From Bog-756 sp963769905 (GTDB taxonomy: Bacteria; Actinomycetota; Acidimicrobiia; Acidimicrobiales; RAAP-2): a stretch of DNA of 64,000 bases. The notes under the pieces were generated by a model that worked only from the letters and a program-made list of their open reading frames with translations, was not told the DNA's origin and ran no database searches. This document shows, in pieces, positions 48,595-57,498 of this stretch (positions are counted from its first letter, which is position 1; every line of letters begins with the position of its first letter). Position numbers and translations under genes: made by a program. The DNA lies in contig CAVYNG010000002.1 of assembly GCA_963769905.1 (NCBI GenBank), positions 1,922,001 through 1,986,000 of the forward strand, written 5' to 3'.

Positions 48595-49083
48595 ATGGAC
48601 GTTTCCTCTTACAACCACTCAGAAACAATCAGGATCGCTTGCCGGTCCGCTGACCTCTACGCGATTGTCAGCGATGTGACACGTGTCGGCGACCTCAGCC
48701 CGGTGTGTCAATCCGGGATCTGGGACGATGCCGCGCAGGCTGGCAAGACAGGGGCCTGGTTCACTGGCCACAATGCGATCGGCGACGTCAGTTGGGACAC
48801 GCGCTGCAAGGTTGTCGCTTCCGACCCCGGCCGAGAGTTTTCCTTCGTCAACTTCGGGCCGGCTGGTGACGTCGAGCTCGTGCGCTGGGGATTTACGTTC
48901 GAAGAAGAGGGCGATGGCACGGACGTCACCGAGTCGTGGCAGGTCCTTCCCGCCTACCCGGATTTCGTCCGCGCCGGCGACCAGAACCTCGACGTCAAAT
49001 CACGCATCGACGGAATGGCGCAGATGGCGCGGGACGGCATGACCGCGACACTCGCGAACCTCAAGCGCGTCGCCGAGTCCTGA
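48595..49083 (+). CDS. SRPBCC-family (polyketide cyclase/dehydrase-like) protein
   Basis: A 162-residue single-domain protein starting MDVSSYNHSETIRIACRSAD. The alternation of strands and a long C-terminal helix (RIDGMAQMARDGMTATLANL), with LYAIVSDVTRVGDLSPVCQS near the N-terminus and RWGFTFEEEGDGTDVTESWQ in the middle, marks the START/SRPBCC helix-grip fold, which holds hydrophobic ligands. Ligand and pathway unknown. Confidence 0.82.
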   Translation: MDVSSYNHSETIRIACRSADLYAIVSDVTRVGDLSPVCQSGIWDDAAQAGKTGAWFTGHNAIGDVSWDTRCKVVASDPGREFSFVNFGPAGDVELVRWGFTFEEEGDGTDVTESWQVLPAYPDFVRAGDQNLDVKSRIDGMAQMARDGMTATLANLKRVAES

Positions 49084-49387
49084 CAGACCCCGAGACTTCT
49101 CAGCCACCCCCCGAAGCCCCCGCGTCGCTCGGGGCCCGCGTCGCTCGGGGCCCGCGGGGCTCGGGGCCCGCGGGGCTCGGGTCCCGCCGGGCTCGGATCC
49201 CGCCGGGCTCGGATCCCGCCGGCCTCTTCGGGCTCACCGTCTTCCCTCGTCCCCCTCGGGCACGGAACACGACGAAGCGGGACGGAGCAGAAGCAGCGGA
49301 CAGATCACGATGGCACAGTGACAGGAGTCGCCACAGCCGTCAGAATCGGCATCGCGTCCATGAGTTCAGTCAACCAAGGAGCTGCAG
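49084..49387 (+). other. Repeat-bearing spacer before the hydrolase gene
   Basis: This 304-base gap holds six 16-bp tandem repeats (49127-49222) and a good ribosome site (AAGGAG) just before ATG 49388. No gene was seen. Confidence 0.6.
49127..49222 (+). repeat. Six 16-bp tandem repeats
   Basis: Units of GCTCGGGGCCCGCGGG gradually change to GCTCGGATCCCGCCGG over six directly adjacent copies, so successive units differ by zero to three bases. There are no spacers between the units. Confidence 0.9.
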
Positions 49388-50233
49388 ATGTCCACGATCG
49401 ACGAGCACACCAGCGACCAGATCGCCGCGGCAAATGCCTCGGGCCACACCCCGGTGGTCTTCATCCACGGCCTGTGGCTGCTCTCGAGCAGCTGGGATCG
49501 GTGGGGCGTCGTCTTCGAGGAGGCAGGGTATTCGCCGGTTCTCGTCAGCTGGCCCGATGATCCCGAGGATGTCGACGAGGCCAATGCGAAGCCGGAGGCC
49601 TTCGCGGGAAAGACGATCGGCCAGGTTGCCGATCACTACGGCGAGGTCATCGGTCAGCTGAGCAAGAAGCCCGCGGTGATCGGCCACTCCTTCGGGGGCC
49701 TCCTCGCCCAGATCGTGGCGGGCCGGGGACTCTCGGCTGTCTCGGTGGCTATCGATGCTGCCCCGTTCCGCGGGGTGCTCCCTCTGCCGATCTCCTCGCT
49801 CAGGGCCGCCAAACCGGTGCTGGGCAATCCGGCCAATCGCCATCGTGCCGTGCCTCTGACCTACGATCAGTTTCGCTTCGCATTCGCCAACGCGCTCAGC
49901 GAGGAAGAAGCAAAGGGGCTCTACCACACGTTCGCAGTGCCCGCGTCCGGCGCGCCACTGTTCCAGTCGGCTGCAGCGAACCTCAATCCCTGGTCAGAAG
50001 CGAAGGTCGACACCGAGAATCCCGACCGGGGACCCTTGCTGATCATCTCGGGAGAGAAGGACAACACGGTTCCGAGAGCGATCTCCCATGCCGAGTACAA
50101 GAAGCAACTCAAGAACAATCCTGGCATCACCGAGTTCGTCGAGATTCCCGGCCGGGGCCACTCTCTTACGATCGACAGCGGCTGGCGTGAGGTTGCCGAC
50201 GCCGCACTAACGTTCGTCGAGCGCTTCGCCTAA
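49388..50233 (+). CDS. Alpha/beta-fold hydrolase
   Basis: A 281-residue enzyme. VVFIHGLWLLSSSWDRWG holds the oxyanion-side HG motif; the nucleophile elbow is VIGHSFGGLLAQ (Ser about residue 99); an acid lies in LLIISGEKDNTVPR and the catalytic His in IPGRGHSLTIDSGW. ATG 49388 follows AAGGAGCTGCAG. Substrate unknown; the sequence resembles lipase/esterase-type hydrolases widespread in actinobacteria. Single gene. Confidence 0.88.
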   Translation: MSTIDEHTSDQIAAANASGHTPVVFIHGLWLLSSSWDRWGVVFEEAGYSPVLVSWPDDPEDVDEANAKPEAFAGKTIGQVADHYGEVIGQLSKKPAVIGHSFGGLLAQIVAGRGLSAVSVAIDAAPFRGVLPLPISSLRAAKPVLGNPANRHRAVPLTYDQFRFAFANALSEEEAKGLYHTFAVPASGAPLFQSAAANLNPWSEAKVDTENPDRGPLLIISGEKDNTVPRAISHAEYKKQLKNNPGITEFVEIPGRGHSLTIDSGWREVADAALTFVERFA

Positions 50234-50364
50234 GCGCTCTCCCTTCCGCTCCCGCCCTCTCCGTTCGTGTGGTCGTCGACGGTCCTCGATAGGCGCGCCC
50301 CTACCCCGGCGGAGTGGTCCGTCGGGGTCGGAGCGGGTGAGGGTCGGAGCTGGGGAGGGTCGGA

Positions 50365-51657
50365 TCAGGTGGAAAGCGGGGGCGGGGGCACCGCCGGCGG
50401 GCGCGGGCCCGGGGGTGGGTCGGGTCCGAAGAGGCGGTGGCGCACGTCGGGTCGGAGCGGTGGCGGCCCGCAGGTGAGCACCTGGCCGCTCGGTTTCTCG
50501 AAGGTGACCGTGCCGTCCCGTGCGGCGTGGACCTGCCAGCCGCCTTCGTGGACCACCCGGTGGTGGCGTCCGCAGAGCATCACCAGGTTGTCCTGATCGG
50601 TCGGGCCGCCGTCGGCCCAGTGGGTGAGGTGGTGCGCGTGCAGCCATCTCGTGGCGCCGCAACCGGTGAAGCGGCACCCCCGGTCCCTCCGTCTCAGCTG
50701 GCGGTTGAGCCAAGCGGGCACCTGGCGGGTGGTGCGCCCGAGGCGGACCACCTCGCCGTCCTCGTGCTCGACGACCAGCTGCCAGCGGCAGTCACAGGCC
50801 AGCCGGCGTGCGGTCGCCGCGGCGATCCGTCGTCCTTCGGCCAGCTCGGCCTCCCCCTCCTCGTCGCCGCCGAGCGCGGCCGGGTCGGTGTGGACGACGA
50901 CGAAGGGACGGTCGGGGTCGGCCAGCTCGCCGGCCTTCATGGCGGCGAGCTCGACCAGGGCGTCGGCGGCCCGGGCCTCGAAGGGCTCGTAGGTGTCGGT
51001 CTCGGGGTCCTTCGGGGCCGAGGCGGCGAGCGAGGTGAGCACCCCGGTCAGCTGCGCACCGGCCTCGGTCGGGAGCGCCCCGCGCAGGTGGAGCAGGTGG
51101 GCGTCGGACCACCAGGTGAGCCGCCGCGCCCGGTGGGCCTCGTTGGCGTCGGCGACCTTCGGGGTGCGCGCACGCTCGGCGAGCTGCTTCGTCTCGGCGG
51201 CCGACCAGCGAGGGGCCGCTTCGGCGAGGGTCTGATCGGTCGCCTCCTTCGCGAAGCGGGTGAGGGGAACCAGCTGGTCCCAGGAGAGTCGTCCCTCGGC
51301 GACCACCTCGGCGATCGCCGGGAGGCCTCTCAGGGCCTCGGCCACCCGGACCCACTCGGCCGCGGTCGAAGAGGAGATCGAGAGGCGGGCGACCAGCCAG
51401 GCGGCCATCGAGGGACAGAGGTCCTCCCGCCACTTCTCCTGCTCGTCGAAGGCGGCGATGTGCTCGAGCAGCTGCCGGTGGGTGGCGACTTCGAGGGCGT
51501 GCAGCTGGGTGATCGCCTCGGAGAGTTGATCACTCGTGAAGGCGGTGCCCTTCGCGGCGTCCAAGGCGGTGTCCTTCGCGGCGTCCAAGGCGGTGCCCTC
51601 GTCGGTGTCCTCGGCGCTGTCCTCGTCGACCCTCGGGGGTTCGTCCCCTGCCATCAT
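50365..51657 (-). CDS. DUF222/13E12-type HNH endonuclease domain protein
   Basis: A 430-residue protein with an N-terminal DUF222 region (QLHALEVATHRQLLEHIAAF, WLVARLSISSSTAAEWVRVA, GRLSWDQLVPLTRFA) and a C-terminal HNH nuclease motif (CRFTGCGATRWLHAHHLTHW, DNLVMLCGRHHRVVHEGGW). The family is multicopy in actinobacteria and includes the 13E12 repeat proteins; the biological role is unresolved. ATG 51657 is used (a second ATG follows directly). Residues about 17-40 contain an acidic in-frame 24-bp repeat, and the C-terminus is a Pro-rich tail. Confidence 0.88.
   Translation of the reverse strand: MMAGDEPPRVDEDSAEDTDEGTALDAAKDTALDAAKGTAFTSDQLSEAITQLHALEVATHRQLLEHIAAFDEQEKWREDLCPSMAAWLVARLSISSSTAAEWVRVAEALRGLPAIAEVVAEGRLSWDQLVPLTRFAKEATDQTLAEAAPRWSAAETKQLAERARTPKVADANEAHRARRLTWWSDAHLLHLRGALPTEAGAQLTGVLTSLAASAPKDPETDTYEPFEARAADALVELAAMKAGELADPDRPFVVVHTDPAALGGDEEGEAELAEGRRIAAATARRLACDCRWQLVVEHEDGEVVRLGRTTRQVPAWLNRQLRRRDRGCRFTGCGATRWLHAHHLTHWADGGPTDQDNLVMLCGRHHRVVHEGGWQVHAARDGTVTFEKPSGQVLTCGPPPLRPDVRHRLFGPDPPPGPRPPAVPPPPLST
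51539..51610 (-). repeat. 24-bp in-frame tandem repeat in the DUF222 gene
   Basis: AAGGCGGTGCCCTTCGCGGC plus four bases is repeated twice almost exactly and once degenerately, adding LDAAKDTA-like units to the protein. Confidence 0.8.
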
Positions 51658-51668
51658 CAGAGCATTGC

Positions 51669-51694
51669 ACCCGGGTGTAACGGTGAACCCGGGT
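51669..51694. promoter_or_regulatory. Paired ACCCGGGT palindromes upstream of the DUF222 gene
   Basis: ACCCGGGT occurs at 51669-51676 and 51687-51694, each a perfect palindrome, with centres 18 bp apart and only 11 bases upstream of the ATG at 51657. The arrangement resembles a dimeric operator. Confidence 0.4.
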
Positions 51695-51813
51695 ACGCGG
51701 ATGCGGATTCGGGGGATGCGGATACGCGGGTGCGGATGCGCGGCGTGTGCGGCGGCCGGCGGCGCACGCGGCGGCCGGCGGCGCGCGCGGCGCGACAAGG
51801 TGCGCGGCGTGCG

Positions 51814-52797
51814 TCAGGACACCACGCCGGGCTCGGCCAGCGAGTCGGCCGCGGCCGGTTCAGGTTCCGGAGGCCCGCGACCGGCGACGATCTTCGCGCT
51901 CATCTTCACCGCCTTGATCGCGCTGGTGGCCCCGGTCTGCAGCACCACCGCGATCGCGAGAAGGATGATCGCGGGGACTCGCAGGACCGCCGAGCCGAGC
52001 ATGATGATCGCGAGACGGCCCAGCCAGTACGGCGGTGAGCAGACGAGGATCCCGACCGCGCCACCGACGGCGGAGGTGGTCAGCTTGTCGCGGCGTGACA
52101 TCCCGGGCTCGAGACCGAGCAGTCTCGAGGGAAGCGCGACGTAGGCAAACATCATGATGCCGACCACGATGCCGAACGAGAGCGTGAACCATCCGAGTCC
52201 CCACCGGGTGACGACCAACCCCGAGACGCCGAGCGCCAGCCCGATCGTCGAACCCCAGGCGAGGATCGTCCGGAGGTGGGCCCGGGCCTCTGCGTAGGCG
52301 GGCCGGATCTCCGGCTTGCCGGATCTGGCGATGGCGAATCCGAACACCGCGTTCAGGAAGAAGGCGGTGGCGGTGATCGCCATGACGGCAAGAAGAAGGG
52401 GGATCAGTAGCGGGCCGCGCACGATGTTGAACTGCCTGCCGCGGAACACGTGGCCCTTGAGGTTCAGCATCGCCAGCCAGATCCACATGGCGGGAAGGAC
52501 CTGGATCAGGGTCAACCGCCAATTGGTGACCAGGAGCCTGATGCCTTGGAACAGCACCGCGAAGGCACCCACGACCAGGGCGAGCGGCGCGAGGAGGCGA
52601 TTGCGGCGGCTGAGGGACAGCACCGCCTGCTCCACCTGGTCGTCGTTGCCCTCCCGGATCGCCTTGATCAGCCGCTCGAAGAGACCGACGATTCGAGTCC
52701 GCCGAGTCGCGGGTGCCCCGCCGTTCGGAGAGCCGCCGTCCGGCGGCGACGGGGCGGTCTCCGAGCTGGGAGGACGTTGCAGTGCCCCGTCGGTCAT
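51814..52797 (-). CDS. Polytopic membrane protein of unknown function
   Basis: A 327-residue protein beginning MTDGALQRPPSSETAPSPPD, with a soluble ~70-residue N-terminus (GLFERLIKAIREGNDDQVEQ) and about seven hydrophobic segments (e.g. LLAPLALVVGAFAVLFQGI, LLIPLLLAVMAITATAFFL, TLSFGIVVGIMMFAYVAL, VPAIILLAIAVVLQTGAT). No catalytic motif or known family was recognised. ATG 52797 has TATCCT eight bases upstream. It is divergent from ettA. Confidence 0.75.
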   Translation of the reverse strand: MTDGALQRPPSSETAPSPPDGGSPNGGAPATRRTRIVGLFERLIKAIREGNDDQVEQAVLSLSRRNRLLAPLALVVGAFAVLFQGIRLLVTNWRLTLIQVLPAMWIWLAMLNLKGHVFRGRQFNIVRGPLLIPLLLAVMAITATAFFLNAVFGFAIARSGKPEIRPAYAEARAHLRTILAWGSTIGLALGVSGLVVTRWGLGWFTLSFGIVVGIMMFAYVALPSRLLGLEPGMSRRDKLTTSAVGGAVGILVCSPPYWLGRLAIIMLGSAVLRVPAIILLAIAVVLQTGATSAIKAVKMSAKIVAGRGPPEPEPAAADSLAEPGVVS

Positions 52798-53015
52798 CGC
52801 TCCCAAGGATACCGACAGCATCGGGCGAATCTCGGCGACAAGACGGGGTCGAAACGAGGCCGAGCGAGAGTCGGGTGGTTCGAACGGCCCCGCAACGGCC
52901 CCGCAGCGGCCCCCCGACAGCCCCACCGCGGCCGGCAACAGCCCGGCAGCGTTCCCAGGATCGACGCCGAACCAGCGCCGAAACGGCCGGAGCCACTGGC
53001 TGCCACACTGTCGGT

Positions 53016-54695
53016 ATGCCTGCTCAGTTCATCTACACGATGCGCGACCTGCGTCGGTTCTACCCGCCGGACCGCGAGGTGCTCCGCGGGATCAACCTCT
53101 CCTTCTACCCGGGCGCGAAGATCGGCGTCATCGGGTCCAACGGTTCCGGGAAGTCCTCCCTCCTCCGCATCATGGCGGGAGAGGACGACGGCTACTCCGG
53201 CGAGGCCCGGCTGACTCCGGGCTTCCGCGCCGGGTTCCTCCCCCAAGAGCCCGAGCTCGATCCCGAAAAGGACGTGCTCGGCAACGTGACCGACGGGGTC
53301 GCCGCGACCAAGGAGCTCGTCGACCGGTTCAACGCGGTGTGCGCGGCGATGGGCGAGCCCGATGCCGACTTCGACAAGCTCCTCGCCGAACAGGCCGATC
53401 TGCAGGACAAGATCGACGCGGCCGGCGCGTGGGACCTCGACCGGACCCTCGAGATCGCGATGGACGCCCTGCGCCTCCCGCCCGGGGATGCCGACGTCAC
53501 CACCCTCTCCGGCGGCGAGCGCCGGAGGGTCGCGCTCTGCCGGTTGCTGCTCTCGAAGCCGGACCTCCTCTTGCTCGACGAGCCCACCAACCATCTCGAT
53601 GCCGAGTCGGTCGCCTGGCTCGAGCGCACCTTGCAGGAGTACCCCGGCACCGTGGTCGCGGTCACCCACGACCGGTACTTCCTCGACAACGTGGCGGGCT
53701 GGATCCTCGAGCTCGACCGCGGTGCGGGGATCCCGTGGGAGGGGAATTACTCGTCGTGGCTGGAGCAGAAGCAGGCACGACTCGCCTCCGAGCAGAAGAC
53801 CGACAAGGCACGCCAGCAGACCCTCCAGCGAGAGCTCGAGTGGATCCGCATGTCGCCTCGCGCGCGCCAGAGCAAGGGCAAGGCGCGCATCAACGCGTAC
53901 AACGACCTGGTGGCCGAAGCCGAATCGGCCGACAAGCGGGGTCCCGAGCTCGAGATCACCATCCCTCCGGGACCGCGCCTCGGCGATCAGGTGATCGTCG
54001 CCGACAAGTTGGTCAAGGGGTTCGACGATCGCCTGCTCGTCGACGGCCTCTCCTTCATTCTGCCTCCCGGAGGGATCGTCGGCGTCATCGGACCCAACGG
54101 CGCGGGCAAGACGACCCTCTTCGAGATGGTCGTCGGCAACGAGAAGCCCGACGGCGGGTCGCTCGACATCGGTTCGACGGTGGCGCTCGCCTACGTCGGC
54201 CAGAGCAGGGAGGAGCTCGACCCGGACGCGACGGTCTTCGACGAGATCACCGGTGGGGCGGAGCGCATCGTCGTCGGCGCGCGTGAGCTCCACGCGCGTG
54301 CGTACGTGGCGAGCTTCGGCTTTGCGGGGAGCGACCAGCAGAAGAAGGTCGGGCAGCTGTCCGGAGGCGAGCGCAACCGGGTGCTGCTGGCCAAGGTCCT
54401 CACGAGCGGCGGCAACGTCCTGCTCCTCGACGAGCCGACCAACGATCTCGACGTCGACACCCTGCGAGCGCTCGAGGAGGGGATCCTGCAGTTCCCCGGG
54501 TGCGCGGTCGTGATCAGCCACGACCGGTGGTTCCTCGACCGGATCGCCACCCATGTGCTGGCCTTCGAGGGGGACTCGGAGGTCCGCTGGTGGGAGGGGA
54601 ACTTCAGCGATTACGAGGAGGACCGCAAGAAGCGGCTCGGGGTCGACGCGGACCAGCCGCATCGGGTCCGGTACAAGCCGCTCGTGCGCCGATGA
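53016..54695 (+). CDS. ettA: Energy-dependent translational throttle EttA (ABC-F)
   Basis: A 559-residue ABC-F ATPase with two nucleotide-binding domains and no membrane part. First domain: GSNGSGKSS, LSGGERRRVALC, LLLLDEPTNHLD. Second: GPNGAGKTT, LSGGERNRVLLAK, LLLLDEPTNDLD. The linker with RMSPRARQSKGKARINAYND is the EttA-type P-site tRNA-interacting motif region. EttA binds the ribosomal E site and gates the first peptide bond according to ATP/ADP. ATG 53016 begins MPAQFIYTMRDLRRFYPPDR; it lies six bases after CACACT, a poor -10. Confidence 0.95.
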   Translation: MPAQFIYTMRDLRRFYPPDREVLRGINLSFYPGAKIGVIGSNGSGKSSLLRIMAGEDDGYSGEARLTPGFRAGFLPQEPELDPEKDVLGNVTDGVAATKELVDRFNAVCAAMGEPDADFDKLLAEQADLQDKIDAAGAWDLDRTLEIAMDALRLPPGDADVTTLSGGERRRVALCRLLLSKPDLLLLDEPTNHLDAESVAWLERTLQEYPGTVVAVTHDRYFLDNVAGWILELDRGAGIPWEGNYSSWLEQKQARLASEQKTDKARQQTLQRELEWIRMSPRARQSKGKARINAYNDLVAEAESADKRGPELEITIPPGPRLGDQVIVADKLVKGFDDRLLVDGLSFILPPGGIVGVIGPNGAGKTTLFEMVVGNEKPDGGSLDIGSTVALAYVGQSREELDPDATVFDEITGGAERIVVGARELHARAYVASFGFAGSDQQKKVGQLSGGERNRVLLAKVLTSGGNVLLLDEPTNDLDVDTLRALEEGILQFPGCAVVISHDRWFLDRIATHVLAFEGDSEVRWWEGNFSDYEEDRKKRLGVDADQPHRVRYKPLVRR

Positions 54696-55735
54696 CCGAC
54701 CGGTCGTTCGCCAGTGACAACTGGGCCGGGATCCATCCCGACGTGCTCGCCGAGATCGTCGCCGCCAACGAAGGTCACGCGCCGTCGTACGGGGCTGACC
54801 CGCTGACAGAGAGGGCCGATCGCCTCTTCCACGGTCACTTCGGCGAAGAGGCCGAGGTCTACCTCACCTTCAACGGCACCGGTGCCAACGTGGTCGGCCT
54901 GCAGGCGCTGCTCCGGCCGTTCGAAGCGGTGATCTGTGCGTCGAGTGCGCACATCAACGTCGACGAGTGCGGCGCCCCGGAGCATCTCATCGGCTGCAAG
55001 CTGATCGGCATGGAGACCGACCAGGGGAAGCTGACACCGGATCTCGTCGAACGAGCGGCGACCGGGGTCGGCGACGAGCACCACGTGCAGCCGAAGGTGG
55101 TGTCGATCACCCAGGCGACCGAGGTCGGCACCTCCTACTCGGTCGAGGAGGTCGCGACGCTCGCGGAGTGGGTGCACGAGCGCGGCATGCGCCTCCACCT
55201 CGACGGCGCTCGACTCGCCAACGCGGCCGCGTTCCTCGGCGTCGAGCTCGGCGCCTTCGGCGCTGGGGCCGGAGTCGACGTGCTCTCCCTCGGCGGCACC
55301 AAGAACGGCGCGATGGGGGCCGAGGCGGTCGTCCTCTTCCGGCCAGACGAAGCGACGGCGCTCCCCTTCATCCGCAAGCAGTCGATGCAGCTGGCCTCCA
55401 AGATGCGCTTCGTCGCCGCGCAGTTCGTCGCCCTGCTCTCGGACGACCTCTGGAAGCGCAATGCCTGGCACGCCAACCAGATGGCGGTTCGGCTGGCCGG
55501 CCATGTCGCCGACATCCACGGCGTCGAGGTGGTGCATCCGGTGGAGGCGAATGCGGTGTTCGCGGCGCTTCCCGGAGGGGTCGCGAGGGAGCTCCAGCGT
55601 GAGTTCCCCTTCCACGTCTGGGACGAGTCGACCGGGGTGGTGCGCTGGATGTGCGCATTCGACACGAGCGAGGAGGACGTCGACCGGTTCGCCGAGGCGG
55701 TGAGCAAGGCGATGGACGGGGAGCCCCTACCCTGA
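54692..55735 (+). CDS. ltaE: Low-specificity L-threonine aldolase
   Basis: A 347-residue PLP enzyme of the beta-eliminating lyase fold. The PLP lysine is in LSLGGTKNGAMGAEAVV; other blocks are FASDNWAGIHPDVLAEIVAA, TFNGTGANVVGLQAL, SAHINVDECGAPE and RLHLDGARLANAAAFLGV. It cleaves L-threonine to glycine and acetaldehyde. ATG 54692 overlaps the ettA stop (ATGA). The N-terminus differs somewhat from typical enzymes (SDNWAG for SDT), as in a known bacterial subgroup. Confidence 0.9.
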   Translation: MTDRSFASDNWAGIHPDVLAEIVAANEGHAPSYGADPLTERADRLFHGHFGEEAEVYLTFNGTGANVVGLQALLRPFEAVICASSAHINVDECGAPEHLIGCKLIGMETDQGKLTPDLVERAATGVGDEHHVQPKVVSITQATEVGTSYSVEEVATLAEWVHERGMRLHLDGARLANAAAFLGVELGAFGAGAGVDVLSLGGTKNGAMGAEAVVLFRPDEATALPFIRKQSMQLASKMRFVAAQFVALLSDDLWKRNAWHANQMAVRLAGHVADIHGVEVVHPVEANAVFAALPGGVARELQREFPFHVWDESTGVVRWMCAFDTSEEDVDRFAEAVSKAMDGEPLP

Positions 55736-56104
55736 GCGACGCTTGGCCAGCCGAAGCATCAGGAAATAGGGAATCCGCCGACCTCGAGCGAGGCCGGGCT
55801 GGTCCACACCGATGCTCAGGTCCGGCGCCGGTTCCCGCACCCGCTCGATGAGCAGTCCTGCGCCTTCGAAGGCCCGCGCACGTAGGACTCGAGGTCGTGC
55901 GCCTGGCCGCCGCCGAAGTCCATCTTCAGTCCGTCACGCTCGACGACGCCTTCGAACGGACGCGTGCCCCGGTACGAGCCGGTGATCACAAAGGGTGCGT
56001 CGAAGGAGGGGTCATCGAAGGTGCCCGCGTCACAGAGACGATGGGTCACGCACACGGCCATCCGCCCCCCGTCGGTCAGGACGCGGCTCGCTCCCAGCCC
56101 TGGC
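55727..56104 (-). pseudogene. Remnant of a class I SAM-dependent methyltransferase (C-terminal half, frameshifted)
   Basis: On the minus strand, from just after the DinB stop, a reading frame gives GASRVLTDGGRMAVCVTHR, DDPSFDAPFVITGSYRGTRP, FEGVVERDGLKMDF and GQAHDLESYV, the C-terminal half of a typical class I methyltransferase. At about 55888 the frame shifts by one; the next frame continues AFEGAGLLIERVREPAPDLS and RRIPYFLMLRLAKRRSG to a stop at 55727, the normal family ending. The N-terminal SAM-binding half is absent, replaced by the adjacent gene. The end overlaps the threonine aldolase gene by 9 nt. Confidence 0.75.
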
Positions 56105-56941
56105 TCACCGGAGCGGTGCCCGTCCCGGCCCGGGGGGTCCGGCGAACGCCTGTGCGATCCCCATCCATTCTCCGACGGCGTCGCCGTGGATCACGAGGTC
56201 GGTGTCGGCCAGATGGCGACGCTGGGTGACGACCAGGCAGAAGTCGAGCGCGGACCCCGACACCGAGCCGGCGCCGGCGGGCCCCGACATCGAGCCGCGG
56301 GCGCCCTCGTCGGCGCGCTCGCTCCCGACCTCCCACGTCCATTCCTCGCCGGAGGGTGCAGTGAGCACGACGTCGATCCGCCCCTCCGGCACCGACAGCC
56401 CGCGCACCGCGTACGAGAACGGGCGAGCCCGGACTCCGAGGTGAGCGACGTGGCGCAGACGGTCGGTGGGGACACGCTCCCGACCGAGCGCGTCGGCGAG
56501 GTCCTGGCCGTGCGCCCAGGTCTCCATCACCCGTGCCGACACGAACGACAGGACCCCCATCGGCGGCCCGAACCACGGCACGCGAGTCGAGGGGTCTGCA
56601 CCCGCAAAGGCCTCGGCCATCCCCCGGTGCGCCTCGGCCCACCATCGGAGGAGCCGATCCCCACCCATCGACCGGCCGGCGACGAGGTGCTCCTCCATCG
56701 GGTCGCGGCCGCTCTCGACGAGCTCGTCGGCCTTGGCAGCGAACTGTCCGGGTTCGGCCATGGCCATCCGACCGAGATCGTCGAAGAACGCCAGATGGCT
56801 CACTTGGTCGCGCACTGCCCAACCATCTGCCGGCGTCGGGAGGTCCCACTCCCGCGCGTGGTCGGGCAGGGTCGCGACCAGGTCTCGGACTTCCCGATAC
56901 TCCGCGTCGAGGTCGTCCAGGAGCTCGTCGAGCGTGGTCAC
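56105..56941 (-). CDS. TIGR03084-type metal-binding protein (DinB/maleylpyruvate isomerase-like)
   Basis: A 278-residue protein starting MTTLDELLDDLDAEYREVRD. The N-terminal DinB-like four-helix bundle has metal-ligand candidates in GWAVRDQVSHLAFFDDLGRM and VMETWAHGQDLADALG; the C-terminal part (RIDVVLTAPSGEEWTWEVG, LADTDLVIHGDAVGEWMGI) is the SCP2-like portion of the actinobacterial mycothiol-dependent isomerase group. Substrate unknown. The methyltransferase remnant begins directly at its stop codon. Confidence 0.85.
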   Translation of the reverse strand: MTTLDELLDDLDAEYREVRDLVATLPDHAREWDLPTPADGWAVRDQVSHLAFFDDLGRMAMAEPGQFAAKADELVESGRDPMEEHLVAGRSMGGDRLLRWWAEAHRGMAEAFAGADPSTRVPWFGPPMGVLSFVSARVMETWAHGQDLADALGRERVPTDRLRHVAHLGVRARPFSYAVRGLSVPEGRIDVVLTAPSGEEWTWEVGSERADEGARGSMSGPAGAGSVSGSALDFCLVVTQRRHLADTDLVIHGDAVGEWMGIAQAFAGPPGPGRAPLR

Positions 56942-57022
56942 CGGCGAGAGGTTAGGTCAGCCGCGCCAACCTCCTCCTGCTCGCGGAGCCCTCTCGTGGG
57001 TGCCCCCGCCCGAGCCTCCGCC

Positions 57023-57319
57023 TCAGCGGCCGTCCTCGATCCAGTGCCGGTCCGAGCGAATCACCTCCACGTCGGGCTGCGACCAGACGAAGCGCTCGAC
57101 CGCGTCGAGGACGTCCTCGACGTGACCCTGCGAACCGCCGACCGCCGCGAACGCGAGCTCGGTCCGCTGCCACTGTCCGAGGAAATCGACTTCCGCCGCA
57201 GCCACACCGAAACGGCTCTTCGAGCGTTCGACGATGGGCTTGACGACCGATCGCTTCGACTTCAGCGACCGAGAGGCAGGGATCTGCAACTCGACGGTGA
57301 GGGCACATGCATGGAGCAT
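57023..57319 (-). CDS. DUF503 family protein (YlxP-like)
   Basis: A 98-residue protein beginning MLHACALTVELQIPASRSLK at ATG 57319, followed by SKRSVVKPIVERSKSRFGVA and LAFAAVGGSQGHVEDVLDAV, the signature blocks of DUF503. In many bacteria the family member YlxP is encoded near rbfA or infB and may assist ribosome assembly; here it is isolated. The frame is open upstream to 57502 without similarity. Confidence 0.9.
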   Translation of the reverse strand: MLHACALTVELQIPASRSLKSKRSVVKPIVERSKSRFGVAAAEVDFLGQWQRTELAFAAVGGSQGHVEDVLDAVERFVWSQPDVEVIRSDRHWIEDGR

Positions 57320-57498
57320 CGTCCAAGGATGGCACTGCCCCGCTCGGTGGCTCGACGACGGTCGGCTGCCTCGCGAACCGGGCCCCGCCACCTCTCGAAG
57401 GTGACGGAGCCCGGTGGCGGTGAGAGCCGCGGGATGGTGGCCGGCCAGAGGCTGGGGGAGGCCGGTGCCGACCACCGCCCTCGCGGCGCTCGCTCGGG

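Noticed and set aside
49127..49222. CRISPR-like array
   Set aside because: The 16-bp units are directly adjacent without spacers and drift gradually; this is a simple tandem repeat and no cas genes are present.
53016..54695. ABC-F gene as an antibiotic-resistance determinant
   Set aside because: Length, linker motif and overall pattern fit EttA, a housekeeping translation factor, rather than resistance ABC-F proteins.
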